From JBFJVZ01 sp041623895 (lineage in GTDB: Bacteria > Planctomycetota > Planctomycetia > Pirellulales > Pirellulaceae): 9,312 nucleotides of DNA. A model generated the notes under the pieces. It did no database searches. It was not told the DNA's origin and worked only from the letters and a program-made list of their open reading frames with translations. The stretch covers positions 1 to 9,312 of the forward strand of contig JBFJVZ010000323.1 of the NCBI GenBank assembly GCA_041623895.1, in the 5' to 3' direction. Positions within the stretch are counted from its first letter, which is position 1, and each line of letters starts with the position of its first letter. Positions 1 to 6,692 of the stretch are shown here, piece after piece. A program made the position numbers and the translations under genes.

Positions 1-98
1 GCAGGCAACAACAGACCAACGAGAATGCCAATGATGGCGATGACGACCAGCAGTTCCACCAACGTGAAAGCTTGACGCCGGAAGGGGGATCGTTCCAT
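1..98 (-). CDS. DUF1559-type prepilin-like protein, N-terminal fragment
   Basis: Only the first 32 codons are in the window; the gene continues past the left edge. The product begins MERSPFRRQAF and continues with the class III prepilin signature TLVELLVVIAIIGILVGLLLP, with Phe11 as the expected first mature residue and Glu15 at the conserved +5 position. This N-terminus is typical of the large planctomycetal DUF1559 (H-X9-DG) family of type II secretion/pilin-like surface proteins. The hydrophobic stretch would anchor the protein in the membrane before prepilin peptidase cleavage. One oddity is that the residue before the predicted cleavage site is Ala10 rather than the usual Gly. The ATG at 98..96 is supported by TGGAG on the minus strand (complement of 108-112) about nine bases upstream. 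The function of DUF1559 proteins is not established, and the distinguishing C-terminal part is not visible. Confidence 0.85.
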   Translation of the reverse strand, partial: MERSPFRRQAFTLVELLVVIAIIGILVGLLLP

Positions 99-415
99 GT
101 ACGGAAACTCCAGGGGCAAAGAGATAGTCTAATACTGAGCCGCAACCTGCACGCGCAATGATCATTACGCTCAGATAACTTAGATTAACCAACAGGTGGA
201 CAAAAGATACTCGGAATTCCGCCAAATTTTTTTCCCAGGCTGTTGGCAACACGGCCTTGCTCGTTCTCGAACGTTTCCCTTTTCCCATTAAGCCGGCGGT
301 TGTCTCTGTGAAAACGGACCCGACGCATGAGGAAAGAGACCTGAACGAGGGATCGATCAGCGTGTCCCTTTGGGCTGGCTAAAAGTCCGTTTGATGACAG
401 CCGGGCTCGACAAGC
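99..415. other. Intergenic region upstream of the prepilin-like gene
   Basis: This 317-bp stretch lies between the TAG of the glycosyltransferase gene and the start of the prepilin-like gene, both on the minus strand. It is more A+T-rich near 120-240 than the flanking genes, as expected for a promoter of the prepilin-like gene. I can identify only a weak candidate: on the minus strand TTGCGC and TATTAG separated by 18 bases, within roughly 130-161. No small ORF with a convincing start, RNA gene or strong terminator is apparent. A 4-bp stem just after the glycosyltransferase stop (404-416) is too weak to call a terminator. Confidence 0.4.
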
Positions 416-2290
416 CTACCCTCTGGACAGCCGTTGCAGAGCCTGCACCGCGCGCTGATCGCTCGGGTCCATTTGCAACGCTCTCTGATAGTGAAACGCG
501 GCTGCCTCGAATTGGCCTATCTGCTCCAGTGACCTTGCCAGCCAAAAGTCGACTCCCGGCAGATCTGGGGTGAGCCTTTGTGCCCGCTGGAACGACGCGA
601 CCGCTCGTTGTGGCTGCCCCGTGATGACCAAGGCGCGACCGAGGTTGAAGTGCGCTTCGCTCAATTCCGGAAACTCGTCAATCGCTCGTTGGAAGAACTG
701 AATGCTGGTTTGCATGTTGTTCGCCTTGGCCGCTGAGATCCCCAGATTCATGTAGCAACTGGCATTCAGGGAGCGTTCATCATGAACCCGTAAGTTGCAA
801 ATCACGCCGCTAATCAGCAGCGTGCCGGCGGCGATCGCAATCGGTTTCATCTGCCTGGCGCGCAGGCGGTGCCATAAATCCGCGACTCCGGCGGCGGCAA
901 ACGGAATCAGCAAGATCGCGATCGGCTGTCGATAGCGACCGAGAATAAAGAACAACACGATCGCCGCGATCATGGTGGTGATCAACACGTGGTGCAGCCA
1001 CAACTGACGCCAATCCTTCTGCGTGGCAATCAGCCCCCAGATCCCCAGCGGGCAGAGGAATCCAAAGTGCCACCAACGCATGATGCGGAGGACGGCGGAG
1101 TACTCGCGAAACAGATACATGCTTTCGACATCGGGAACTTCAAAGCGATTGAAAACCATGAAAGTCTTGGCGATCATCAACTGCATCCAGCGGCCTTTTG
1201 ACTGCCTGATTTCCTCCCACGCCCGCTTCATCCAAAACTTCGAGACCTCCCGCGGGGACAATTCGCGGCCTTCGGCTTGCTCGGCCAGTCGCTGCGCGTC
1301 GGCCCTTTCGTACATCGGCGTCTCATGGCCGGGCACGAGCGGCAGGTAGATGCCGTTGGCGTTCAGGTTGTTACCAATGTAAAAGTTCGGTCCGGCTTGA
1401 AAGGTGGTGGGCGACCACTCGCCACCCAACATGGCATTGCGAGCCGCCACCGGAAACAACACCAGGGCGATTCCCGCGGCGCAGGCCGCAGCCAAGATCC
1501 AACGGCGCTTGCTCGGCGTCGGTTTGATGCTTTGTACCTGTTTGATGCTCGGTGCCTCCTTGACCGCCAGCAAGATCCAAACCGGAACCAGCGGCACCCA
1601 CAACAATGCGTTTTCTCGCGTGATCACCAGCAAGCCCAGCAAGCATCCCGCTAGCAGCGACATCCACACGCGACGCTCCTGCTGCAGGTAGACACAAGCG
1701 GCCAACAGTCCACACAGCAGCACGGACGAGAGTGACGCTTTTTGAATGATGCCGTCGTAGTAGATCGCCGGCGGATAAACAGCCAACATCGCAGCGGCCA
1801 GGATTCCCACCCGGGGCGTGAACATCTTGCGGCCGGAAAGTCCGATCAGGGCGACACTGACGACTCCCAGCAGCGATTGCATTAGGCGTACACCGGTAAT
1901 GCTGGGCCCCATCAGTTTGAACAAGACCGCCAAGAAATAAGGATAAAGCGGTGCTTGATAGAAGGTTTCCGAACCCAGCCAATTGCCGGGCTTGGCAGGC
2001 AGCGCCGGATTCGCCGGAAACGGTACGCCGGAAATTTCCGCTGCCCAATGAAAGTAGCCTTTGGCATCACCCAACAGTTCGACTACCGTCGGCACCTGGA
2101 ACGTCTGCATCACGTGCAACAGGCGCAGTAATAAGGCGACCGCACACACGCCCAATAATTGGGCCCCGAAGGGAAATCGCTGAATAGCGGAATCCGCTTC
2201 TTGATCGACAGAATCTTGCCGGTTTCCGTCGGGCGATAGGACACTGTCCGACCGTTCCGTGGGATGTCGACGATGCTTGCGTTTGGCCAT
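416..2290 (-). CDS. GT-C (family 39-like) membrane glycosyltransferase with C-terminal TPR repeats
   Basis: This predicted inner-membrane protein of 624 residues probably transfers a sugar from a polyprenyl-phosphate donor. After a basic, hydrophilic N-terminus it has about eleven to twelve hydrophobic segments, starting at residues 42-62 and ending near 483-500. The first extracytoplasmic loop carries an acidic residue in the pattern GDAKGYF (Asp75), the usual position of the catalytic Asp in ArnT/PMT-like GT-C enzymes. It is followed by FYQAPLYPYF at 110-119, also typical of this family. Residues about 510-611 form three tetratricopeptide repeats (YMNLG, HFNLGRAL, WLARSLEQIG), so the enzyme may bind a partner protein. 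The TPR end follows the last membrane helix; its side of the membrane is not certain. I chose the ATG at 2290 because the upstream extension to 2347 needs a TTG start and adds a non-conserved-looking leader. The Shine-Dalgarno signal is weak. The acceptor and sugar cannot be told from sequence. Confidence 0.82.
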   Translation of the reverse strand: MAKRKHRRHPTERSDSVLSPDGNRQDSVDQEADSAIQRFPFGAQLLGVCAVALLLRLLHVMQTFQVPTVVELLGDAKGYFHWAAEISGVPFPANPALPAKPGNWLGSETFYQAPLYPYFLAVLFKLMGPSITGVRLMQSLLGVVSVALIGLSGRKMFTPRVGILAAAMLAVYPPAIYYDGIIQKASLSSVLLCGLLAACVYLQQERRVWMSLLAGCLLGLLVITRENALLWVPLVPVWILLAVKEAPSIKQVQSIKPTPSKRRWILAAACAAGIALVLFPVAARNAMLGGEWSPTTFQAGPNFYIGNNLNANGIYLPLVPGHETPMYERADAQRLAEQAEGRELSPREVSKFWMKRAWEEIRQSKGRWMQLMIAKTFMVFNRFEVPDVESMYLFREYSAVLRIMRWWHFGFLCPLGIWGLIATQKDWRQLWLHHVLITTMIAAIVLFFILGRYRQPIAILLIPFAAAGVADLWHRLRARQMKPIAIAAGTLLISGVICNLRVHDERSLNASCYMNLGISAAKANNMQTSIQFFQRAIDEFPELSEAHFNLGRALVITGQPQRAVASFQRAQRLTPDLPGVDFWLARSLEQIGQFEAAAFHYQRALQMDPSDQRAVQALQRLSRG

Positions 2291-2445
2291 CAACCCATGT
2301 TGCCACGCTAACTGCGGGTCGCGATTCCCCAAACAAGGGAACCGCAAACGATCATCCGGGCCTGCATACGTACGGGCCTGTTCCGTGGCGGCTCAGCTTG
2401 GCTCAGGCCCTGCGCGCCGACAGATAGAAATCAAAAATCCCCGCG

Positions 2446-2631
2446 TCACTCAGCCAACGCTTTGGTTCGCGCGGCTTGCTCCGCTTCTAATTTCAATTGT
2501 TCCGCTGCTTCGGCGTCGGCATCGGACACATCCTGTTCAATCACCGTGGGCGAGCTGCCACCACAACCTACCGTCCAAGGACAAATCATCAGACCAAGGG
2601 CAATAATCAATGCTGGAAAGATTCGCGACAT
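2446..2631 (-). CDS. Small lipoprotein of unknown function
   Basis: This 61-residue product has a lipoprotein signal peptide: a short MSR basic start, a hydrophobic core (IFPALIIALGLMI) and a lipobox-like WTVGC with the lipidated Cys at position 23. The mature part is only 39 residues, beginning CGGSS and ending in a Glu/Ala/Gln-rich stretch with high helix propensity, overall acidic. Tiny lipoproteins of this kind with a CGGS start are frequent in planctomycetes and have no known role. The ATG at 2631 is preceded by a GAGA-type weak Shine-Dalgarno site. It is transcribed divergently from the metallohydrolase gene, with 114 bp between the two starts, and lies 155 bp upstream of the glycosyltransferase gene on the same strand. 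A longer reading frame upstream (to 2901) exists but runs antisense into the next gene, and the signal peptide would then be internal. Confidence 0.68.
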   Translation of the reverse strand: MSRIFPALIIALGLMICPWTVGCGGSSPTVIEQDVSDADAEAAEQLKLEAEQAARTKALAE

Positions 2632-2656
2632 CACAATTCTCGTTGGGGGTAAGGAC

Positions 2657-2672
2657 CGGACAGTCAGGTCCG
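2657..2672. promoter_or_regulatory. Small palindrome in a divergent promoter region (candidate operator)
   Basis: The sequence CGGAC-agtcag-GTCCG is a perfect 5-bp inverted repeat with a 6-bp spacer. An overlapping alternative pairing is GGACC (2653-2657) with GGTCC (2667-2671). It sits between the divergently transcribed lipoprotein and metallohydrolase genes, where an operator could control both. It is short enough to arise by chance, and no regulator gene is nearby. Confidence 0.25.
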
Positions 2673-2688
2673 AACACATCACTGTGGC

Positions 2689-2694
2689 TACAAT
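2689..2694 (+). promoter_or_regulatory. Candidate -10 box for the metallohydrolase gene
   Basis: TACAAT matches the sigma-70 -10 consensus at five of six positions and lies 51 bases before the chosen ATG at 2746. No convincing -35 hexamer is found at 16-18 bases upstream, so this is only a candidate. Confidence 0.25.
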
Positions 2695-2745
2695 CGGGTT
2701 TTCACGCAAGTAGTGTTCCCAGCGGATAAACGGGCTTTTCCGATC

Positions 2746-5229
2746 ATGAATCTTTCCAGGCTTCTGCCGCTTTATTGTGTTTTTTTCTTCCCACTTGCAG
2801 CCGATGCGCAGGTGAAAGGACTCACGGTCATCGTCGTCGACGACGGCTCCCAGCAGCCTCTTCCAGCAAGACTGTACTTGCAGTCCGCGGATGGTCAGCA
2901 CTATTTCTTTTCAGCCACCGACCAAGGCTCAGCGGTCAAGTACGAGAAACAAAACTGGATCAACAAGAATTCGATCGAGTATCACACAACCGTCTCGGCC
3001 GATCCATGTGTTGCGAAAGTTCCGCCGGGAACTTACACGCTGACCGTGAAGCGCGGTAAAGAATACATACCGAACACGCAACAGATTGAAGTCGCCGAAA
3101 CGGATGTCACGGTTACAATCGCACTCAAACGCTGGATCAATGCTGCTTCGTTGGGTTGGTACTCCGGTGACACACATATCCACCGCAGCATTGACGAGCT
3201 GCGGAATGTGGTCTTGGCCGAAGACCTGAACGTCGTTTTTCCGCTCACCAATTGGGTCACGATCGCTGACACACCGCCCGCTAGTGGTAATAAGAACTTG
3301 GACATCGCGCTGCCCGACGACTTAGTGCGTGTCGACGAGAGCCATGTGATTTGGCCGCGCAGTACCGAGTACGAGATTTTTTCGGTTGCCAAACAACGTC
3401 ACACGCTGGGCGCCCTGTTTGTGCTGGGGCACCAGGATCCGCTACAGCAAACGGTGCCGCCGTGGAAACCGGTGATTCAGGCCGCTCGGCAGGCCGATCC
3501 CGATGTGTTGTTTGACATGGACAAACTCGCCTGGCCGTTTGCGATGCTGTTGCCGACGATCGCACCGGATGCCACTTATGAACTTGCCAACAATCACATG
3601 TGGCGAACCGAGTTCGCATTTCGACAGTGGTACACACCGACGCCTCCGTTCATTCAGCCGCCCTTTGGCGGCACCGAAGGCGGCGAGCGAGAGTGGATCG
3701 ATTTCACACTGGGAATGTATTACACGCTGCTTGATTGCGGCTTTCGCATGCCACCGTCGGCCGGCACGGCCAACGGGGTGCATCCGGTGCCGGCTGGTTT
3801 CGGGCGCGTCTATGTGCATTTGCCGGATGGCTTCGATTACCAGCAATGGCGCAAAGGTCTGCAGCAAGGCCGCTCGTTCGTGACCACCGGGCCAATGCCG
3901 TTTGCCACCGCGGACGGAGAAGATCCCGGACACGTGTTTCAGGAAGACGGCCCGCGCGAGATTCCGCTTCACATCGAAGTCGTCTCGGAAACACCGTTGA
4001 CCTTCGGCGAGTTGGTCATCAACGGCAGACCGGAAATCCTGCTGCGTCCAAACAACCACAAGACCGAAGCTGGAGCTTACCGAAGTGTCATGGATGTTTC
4101 GTTGAAACCGTCGCGGAGCGGTTGGTTCGCCGTGCGGTTTTGGGAAGACCGCCCGGAAGGCCGCGTCCGTTTTGCCCATTCGGCTCCCTGGTATGTCGAA
4201 TTCGACCAGCAGCCGGTGCTTCCCCGCCGTGAAGAAAAGGCATATCTGGTTCGCCGCATGCAAGACGAAATCCAACGCAGTCGCGGCGTAGTTTCTGCCC
4301 AAGGATTAGCCGAATACGAACAAGCACTTCAGTTTTATCAATCATTGAAGGTCGGGGACGATTCCGAATCGGTGGCCCGGGTTGCCCGGCCGCTGGGCAC
4401 CGATCGCGAGCGATGGCTCAACAACATGATTGTTGATCACCGTTTCACGGCAGACGAAGTTCGTCAGGCCACCGGACTTTCGATCGAAGCAGCAACGGCC
4501 GAAGTTCAACGCCTATCGGCAAAGATCGAAGGTACAACGGAAGCGGGCATTCGCATCTTGCCCTACCCCGGTGGTCGCCATCCGCGACGAGGGTTTTTGG
4601 ACGGCGCGATCGATCCCCAACGGGAAACGAAAATCAGTGTTTTCCCACCCTGGAAAGATGGCGGCTACGCGGTCGTCGATGTTCCCGAAGCGATCTTTTC
4701 CAATCTCGGACTCACCTATTTGGCTCATCAGCATATTCCCACGATTTGGAGCGAACGGTTGATCGATTTGCCGCCATTGGAATGGAATGAGCACGACGGC
4801 GGACTTGAATTCGAACGCCGTTTGCCCAACGGAATCGTCTTTGGCAGCCGCGTCGTGGTCGTCGACGACTCGGTAGCGATGGAAATGCATCTGACCAATG
4901 GGACCAACGAACCGCTGACGGGACTGCGCAGTCAAGTCTGTGTGATGCTGAAGGGTTTGATCGGTTTCAACAGCCAGCGTCGTCGCGAGCAATTGATCGA
5001 TGGTCCCTTGGTTGCCGTCAAAGCCGATCAGCACAATCGCTGGATCATCACCGCCTGGCAACCGCACAAGCGAGCCTGGACGAACCCGCCCGTGCCTTGC
5101 ATGCACTCTGATCCAATCTTCCCCGATTGCGGGCCGGGTGAAACGGTCACCGTCAGTGGCAAGTTGTGGTTCTACGAAGGCGACGAGATCAAGGGAGAAG
5201 TGGAGCGGCTCAGAAAACAGCGTCGATAA
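2746..5229 (+). CDS. Secreted CehA/McbA-like (PHP superfamily) metallohydrolase with a long C-terminal domain
   Basis: This is an 827-residue exported protein. A signal peptide (MNLSRLLPLY onward) has a likely cleavage after ADA at residue 21. Residues about 22-127 form a beta-rich domain resembling carboxypeptidase-regulatory/transthyretin-like folds (VPPGTYTLTVKRG). A PHP-like metallohydrolase domain follows: SGDTHIHRS gives the metal-binding HxH (His144, His146), further candidate ligands are in VLGHQD (His229) and NNHMW (His284), and GRSFVTTGP (about 375-382) is the usual end mark of CehA/McbA-like domains. A helical linker (about 495-595) leads to a C-terminal domain with PYPGGRHPRRGF, AHQHIPTIW and a Cys/His-containing PCMHSDPIFPDC. 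I chose ATG 2746 over the in-frame GTG at 2713 because it places the signal peptide at the N-terminus. The family is named after carbaryl hydrolases, but the planctomycete substrates are unknown. It is a single gene; its 3' neighbour converges on it. Confidence 0.82.
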   Translation: MNLSRLLPLYCVFFFPLAADAQVKGLTVIVVDDGSQQPLPARLYLQSADGQHYFFSATDQGSAVKYEKQNWINKNSIEYHTTVSADPCVAKVPPGTYTLTVKRGKEYIPNTQQIEVAETDVTVTIALKRWINAASLGWYSGDTHIHRSIDELRNVVLAEDLNVVFPLTNWVTIADTPPASGNKNLDIALPDDLVRVDESHVIWPRSTEYEIFSVAKQRHTLGALFVLGHQDPLQQTVPPWKPVIQAARQADPDVLFDMDKLAWPFAMLLPTIAPDATYELANNHMWRTEFAFRQWYTPTPPFIQPPFGGTEGGEREWIDFTLGMYYTLLDCGFRMPPSAGTANGVHPVPAGFGRVYVHLPDGFDYQQWRKGLQQGRSFVTTGPMPFATADGEDPGHVFQEDGPREIPLHIEVVSETPLTFGELVINGRPEILLRPNNHKTEAGAYRSVMDVSLKPSRSGWFAVRFWEDRPEGRVRFAHSAPWYVEFDQQPVLPRREEKAYLVRRMQDEIQRSRGVVSAQGLAEYEQALQFYQSLKVGDDSESVARVARPLGTDRERWLNNMIVDHRFTADEVRQATGLSIEAATAEVQRLSAKIEGTTEAGIRILPYPGGRHPRRGFLDGAIDPQRETKISVFPPWKDGGYAVVDVPEAIFSNLGLTYLAHQHIPTIWSERLIDLPPLEWNEHDGGLEFERRLPNGIVFGSRVVVVDDSVAMEMHLTNGTNEPLTGLRSQVCVMLKGLIGFNSQRRREQLIDGPLVAVKADQHNRWIITAWQPHKRAWTNPPVPCMHSDPIFPDCGPGETVTVSGKLWFYEGDEIKGEVERLRKQRR

Positions 5230-5262
5230 ATTGACCAAGCCGTGAATTTTAAGTGCCAGATC

Positions 5263-5318
5263 TTAGCTGCGGAGCGGCTTGCTGGTTGAGCTGACTTCTG
5301 CTGTCGCCGCGGAGCGAC
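5263..5318. repeat. Two related hairpins with a GCGGAGCG core in a convergent gap
   Basis: Two copies of a GC-rich motif lie 40 bp apart between the 3' ends of two converging genes. Copy A is GCTGCGGAGCGGC (5266-5278), in which GCTGC can pair with GCGGC through one G-T pair. Copy B is GTCGCCGCGGAGCGAC (5303-5318), with a perfect GTCGC/GCGAC stem. The block is flanked by TTAG at the left (5263) and CTAA at the right (5317-5321). No T-run follows on either strand, so a classical intrinsic terminator is not obvious, but the position suits a bidirectional transcription barrier. The nine bases CCGCGGAGC of copy B also occur in the large inverted repeat near 6520-6528, which suggests a shared repeat family. 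Confidence 0.5.
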
Positions 5319-5352
5319 TAACGATGTGGCGGGCACCTCTTCAATATCAACC

Positions 5353-6297
5353 CTAGGCCTCGCCTGAAACGTCGAACAGCATTTCTTCGGGCTTTGCATC
5401 GCGAGTAGCCGATTTCTTCGTCCGGCGGGCCTTTGCTGAATTCGTCGCCGGCGCGCTGACCTTGGGTTCCTCGGCGCCCTCCAGGCGATCACCGACGGCT
5501 GCAGCGCCGACCCGTTTGCGGCCGAGTTTGGCGTATTCCTTTGACAACTCGAATGCCAGGAATTGGCGTCCCAGCTTCTTCGCTACGGTCACCGTTGTCG
5601 AACTTCCCGAGAATGGATCCAAGACCACATCATCTTCGTCAGAACATGCCTTGATGATCCGACCAAGCAACTGTTCGGGCATCTGGCATCCATGAAACCC
5701 CGCTCGTTCTTTGAACGTGCCGGCAACCCGCGGAAAGTACCAGGTGTCTTCTTCGCTGGTAAAACCGTCGCAGTCTTGAGGGCGCAAGATCCACGTGTCA
5801 TCGGGCATTCGCCCCTCCGGGTTGGCTCGACTGTCCCGGTAAACCAATTGCCTTGCTGAGGGGACAGCGATCGCTTTTGGATTGAACGTGAAGTCCTTGG
5901 GATTCTTGACAAAGTAAAAAAGGTGAGCGTGCGAGCGGGTGAATTTGGATTTGCAGTGGACTCCGAATGTGTAATACCAGACGACCCAATTGCGGGTGTG
6001 AAAGCCAAGCCGCTGGGCTTCGACCTTGAGTTCGGCAGCGTACTCATCGCCGATCGCTAGCCAAAACGTACCGTTGGCATCCAGCACACGATGCACTTGC
6101 TGCATCCACTGCCGCGACCAATCCAAGTACTTTTCAGCGTCTAAGCGGTCGTCATACTCATCGTACTGATAGCCAATATTGAAGGGCGGATCGGCGAAGG
6201 CGAGTTGCACGGAGTTATCCGGCAATTGCTTCATACCGTTAATACAGTCGCCTTGGTGGATCTTTCCGAGTAAGTCTCCAAGCGGTTTGGCCATCAT
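5353..6297 (-). CDS. Site-specific DNA methyltransferase, beta-class (probably N6-adenine)
   Basis: This is a 314-residue enzyme that transfers a methyl group from S-adenosylmethionine to a base within a specific DNA site. The catalytic motif IV is DPPF (36-39), in the setting FADPPFNIGY. The AdoMet-binding motif I, DPFSGSSTT (227-235), comes near the C-terminus and is followed by an acidic motif II (AFELS, Glu250). The order IV, target-recognition region, then I defines the beta class (N6-adenine, CcrM/HinfI-like). DPPF rather than SPPY favours adenine over N4-cytosine. The last 50 residues (266-314) are an Ala/Lys/Glu-rich tail that may aid DNA contact. AAGGA (minus strand, 6305-6301) lies 3 bases before ATG 6297 and 6 before the adjacent ATG 6294, so either is possible; the second is better spaced. 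An upstream TTG at 6360 falls in the promoter. No restriction enzyme or specificity subunit is adjacent, so it appears to be an orphan. The target sequence cannot be predicted. Confidence 0.88.
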   Translation of the reverse strand: MMAKPLGDLLGKIHQGDCINGMKQLPDNSVQLAFADPPFNIGYQYDEYDDRLDAEKYLDWSRQWMQQVHRVLDANGTFWLAIGDEYAAELKVEAQRLGFHTRNWVVWYYTFGVHCKSKFTRSHAHLFYFVKNPKDFTFNPKAIAVPSARQLVYRDSRANPEGRMPDDTWILRPQDCDGFTSEEDTWYFPRVAGTFKERAGFHGCQMPEQLLGRIIKACSDEDDVVLDPFSGSSTTVTVAKKLGRQFLAFELSKEYAKLGRKRVGAAAVGDRLEGAEEPKVSAPATNSAKARRTKKSATRDAKPEEMLFDVSGEA

Positions 6298-6331
6298 ACT
6301 TCCTTCGTGCGCGAACGGGCCGTACCAGAAC

Positions 6332-6360
6332 AGCGTAGGTGCGGCTTCCAGCCGTGCCAA
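6332..6360 (-). promoter_or_regulatory. Candidate promoter of the methyltransferase gene
   Basis: On the minus strand TTGGCA (6360-6355; five of six to the -35 consensus) is followed after exactly 17 bases by TACGCT (6337-6332; three of six to the -10 consensus). This would start transcription near 6325, about 28 bases before the first ATG. The good -35 and ideal spacing support it; the weak -10 counts against. Confidence 0.35.
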
Positions 6361-6372
6361 TGTTGTACGATA

Positions 6373-6395
6373 CCCGGCAACGTTTGGTTACCGGG
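6373..6395. repeat. Hairpin of 9 bp with a 5-nt loop
   Basis: CCCGGCAAC (6373-6381) pairs with GTTACCGGG (6387-6395) at eight of nine positions around the loop GTTTG. It lies just upstream of the candidate methyltransferase promoter. It could be part of the neighbouring repeat element or a regulator site; nothing distinguishes these. Confidence 0.4.
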
Positions 6396-6502
6396 CTGGC
6401 TCTGTCCCGAAAAGAGAGGGCGAAGCGAGCGAGGGTGAAAAGTGGCCGGCATCTACGTTTTTCTGTTACCCAGGGGGGACAAGAAGACAAGTTTCCCAAC
6501 CG

Positions 6503-6577
6503 CTGGGAGGGCGACGCTCCCGCGGAGCCGCAAAGCTTTTCCGACGCTTCGGCTCGGCGGGAGCCTCGCCCTTCCAG
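6503..6577. repeat. Large inverted repeat: 28-bp arms, 19-nt loop
   Basis: The left arm (6503-6530) begins CTGGGAGGGCGACGCTCC and ends GGAGCCG. The right arm (6550-6577), read in reverse complement, begins CTGGAAGGGCGAGGCTCC and ends CGAGCCG. They match at 25 of 28 positions, and one of the three differences still forms a G-T pair. The loop is CAAAGCTTTTCCGACGCTT (6531-6549). There is no coding pressure here, so the symmetry must have another cause: a folded RNA or DNA element, or a dispersed REP/MITE-like unit. I recall similar GGCGAGGCTCCCGCCGAGCC-type elements scattered between genes in Pirellulaceae genomes, but this was not searched. The element lies about 140 bp upstream of the lyase gene, too far for a simple attenuator unless transcription starts upstream. 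Confidence 0.8.
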
Positions 6578-6663
6578 GAAACAAATTGTGGCGTGCGGCC
6601 CTCCCAGAACAGCCAATTGTGCAGACAACCTGCAGTCCGTGGGCTGAAATCAAACTCGGTGAG

Positions 6664-6692
6664 TTCGACGAGAATCCGCCATCCGCTATGAT
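6664..6692 (+). promoter_or_regulatory. Candidate promoter of the lyase/transporter operon
   Basis: TATGAT (6687-6692) matches the -10 consensus at five of six positions and lies 24 bases before the lyase ATG, giving a leader of about 18 bases. The hexamer 17 bases upstream, TTCGAC, is a poor -35, so activation by a regulator or another sigma factor would be needed if this is the promoter. Confidence 0.35.

Noticed and set aside
404..416. GGCT/AGCC hairpin at the glycosyltransferase stop as terminator
   Set aside because: A 4-bp stem overlapping the stop codon is too weak and lacks a T-run.
2291..2347. TTG start extending the glycosyltransferase by 19 residues
   Set aside because: The ATG at 2290 starts a typical basic N-terminus; the extension has no support beyond being open.
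2374..2410. GGGCCTG/CAGGCCC inverted repeat after the lipoprotein gene as terminator
   Set aside because: Only 7-bp arms with a 23-base loop and no T-run; likely chance in GC-rich sequence.
2446..2901. A 151-residue version of the small lipoprotein gene with an upstream start
   Set aside because: It would run antisense through the start of the metallohydrolase gene and bury the clear signal peptide and lipobox in the middle. The 61-residue version starting at 2631 is far more plausible.
3442..4302. Long minus-strand open frame inside the metallohydrolase gene
   Set aside because: It lies wholly opposite a gene with a signal peptide and recognisable motifs, its translation is low-complexity in Arg/His/Pro with no domain, and such antisense frames are common in GC-rich coding DNA.
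4513..5238. Minus-strand 241-residue open frame opposite the 3' end of the metallohydrolase gene
   Set aside because: Antisense shadow of conserved coding sequence; no ribosome site or domain.
6179..6691. Plus-strand open frames crossing the intergenic region
   Set aside because: They overlap the methyltransferase start region antisense and translate the inverted repeat into GGSLALP-like strings. These are typical spurious products of a repeat, not genes.
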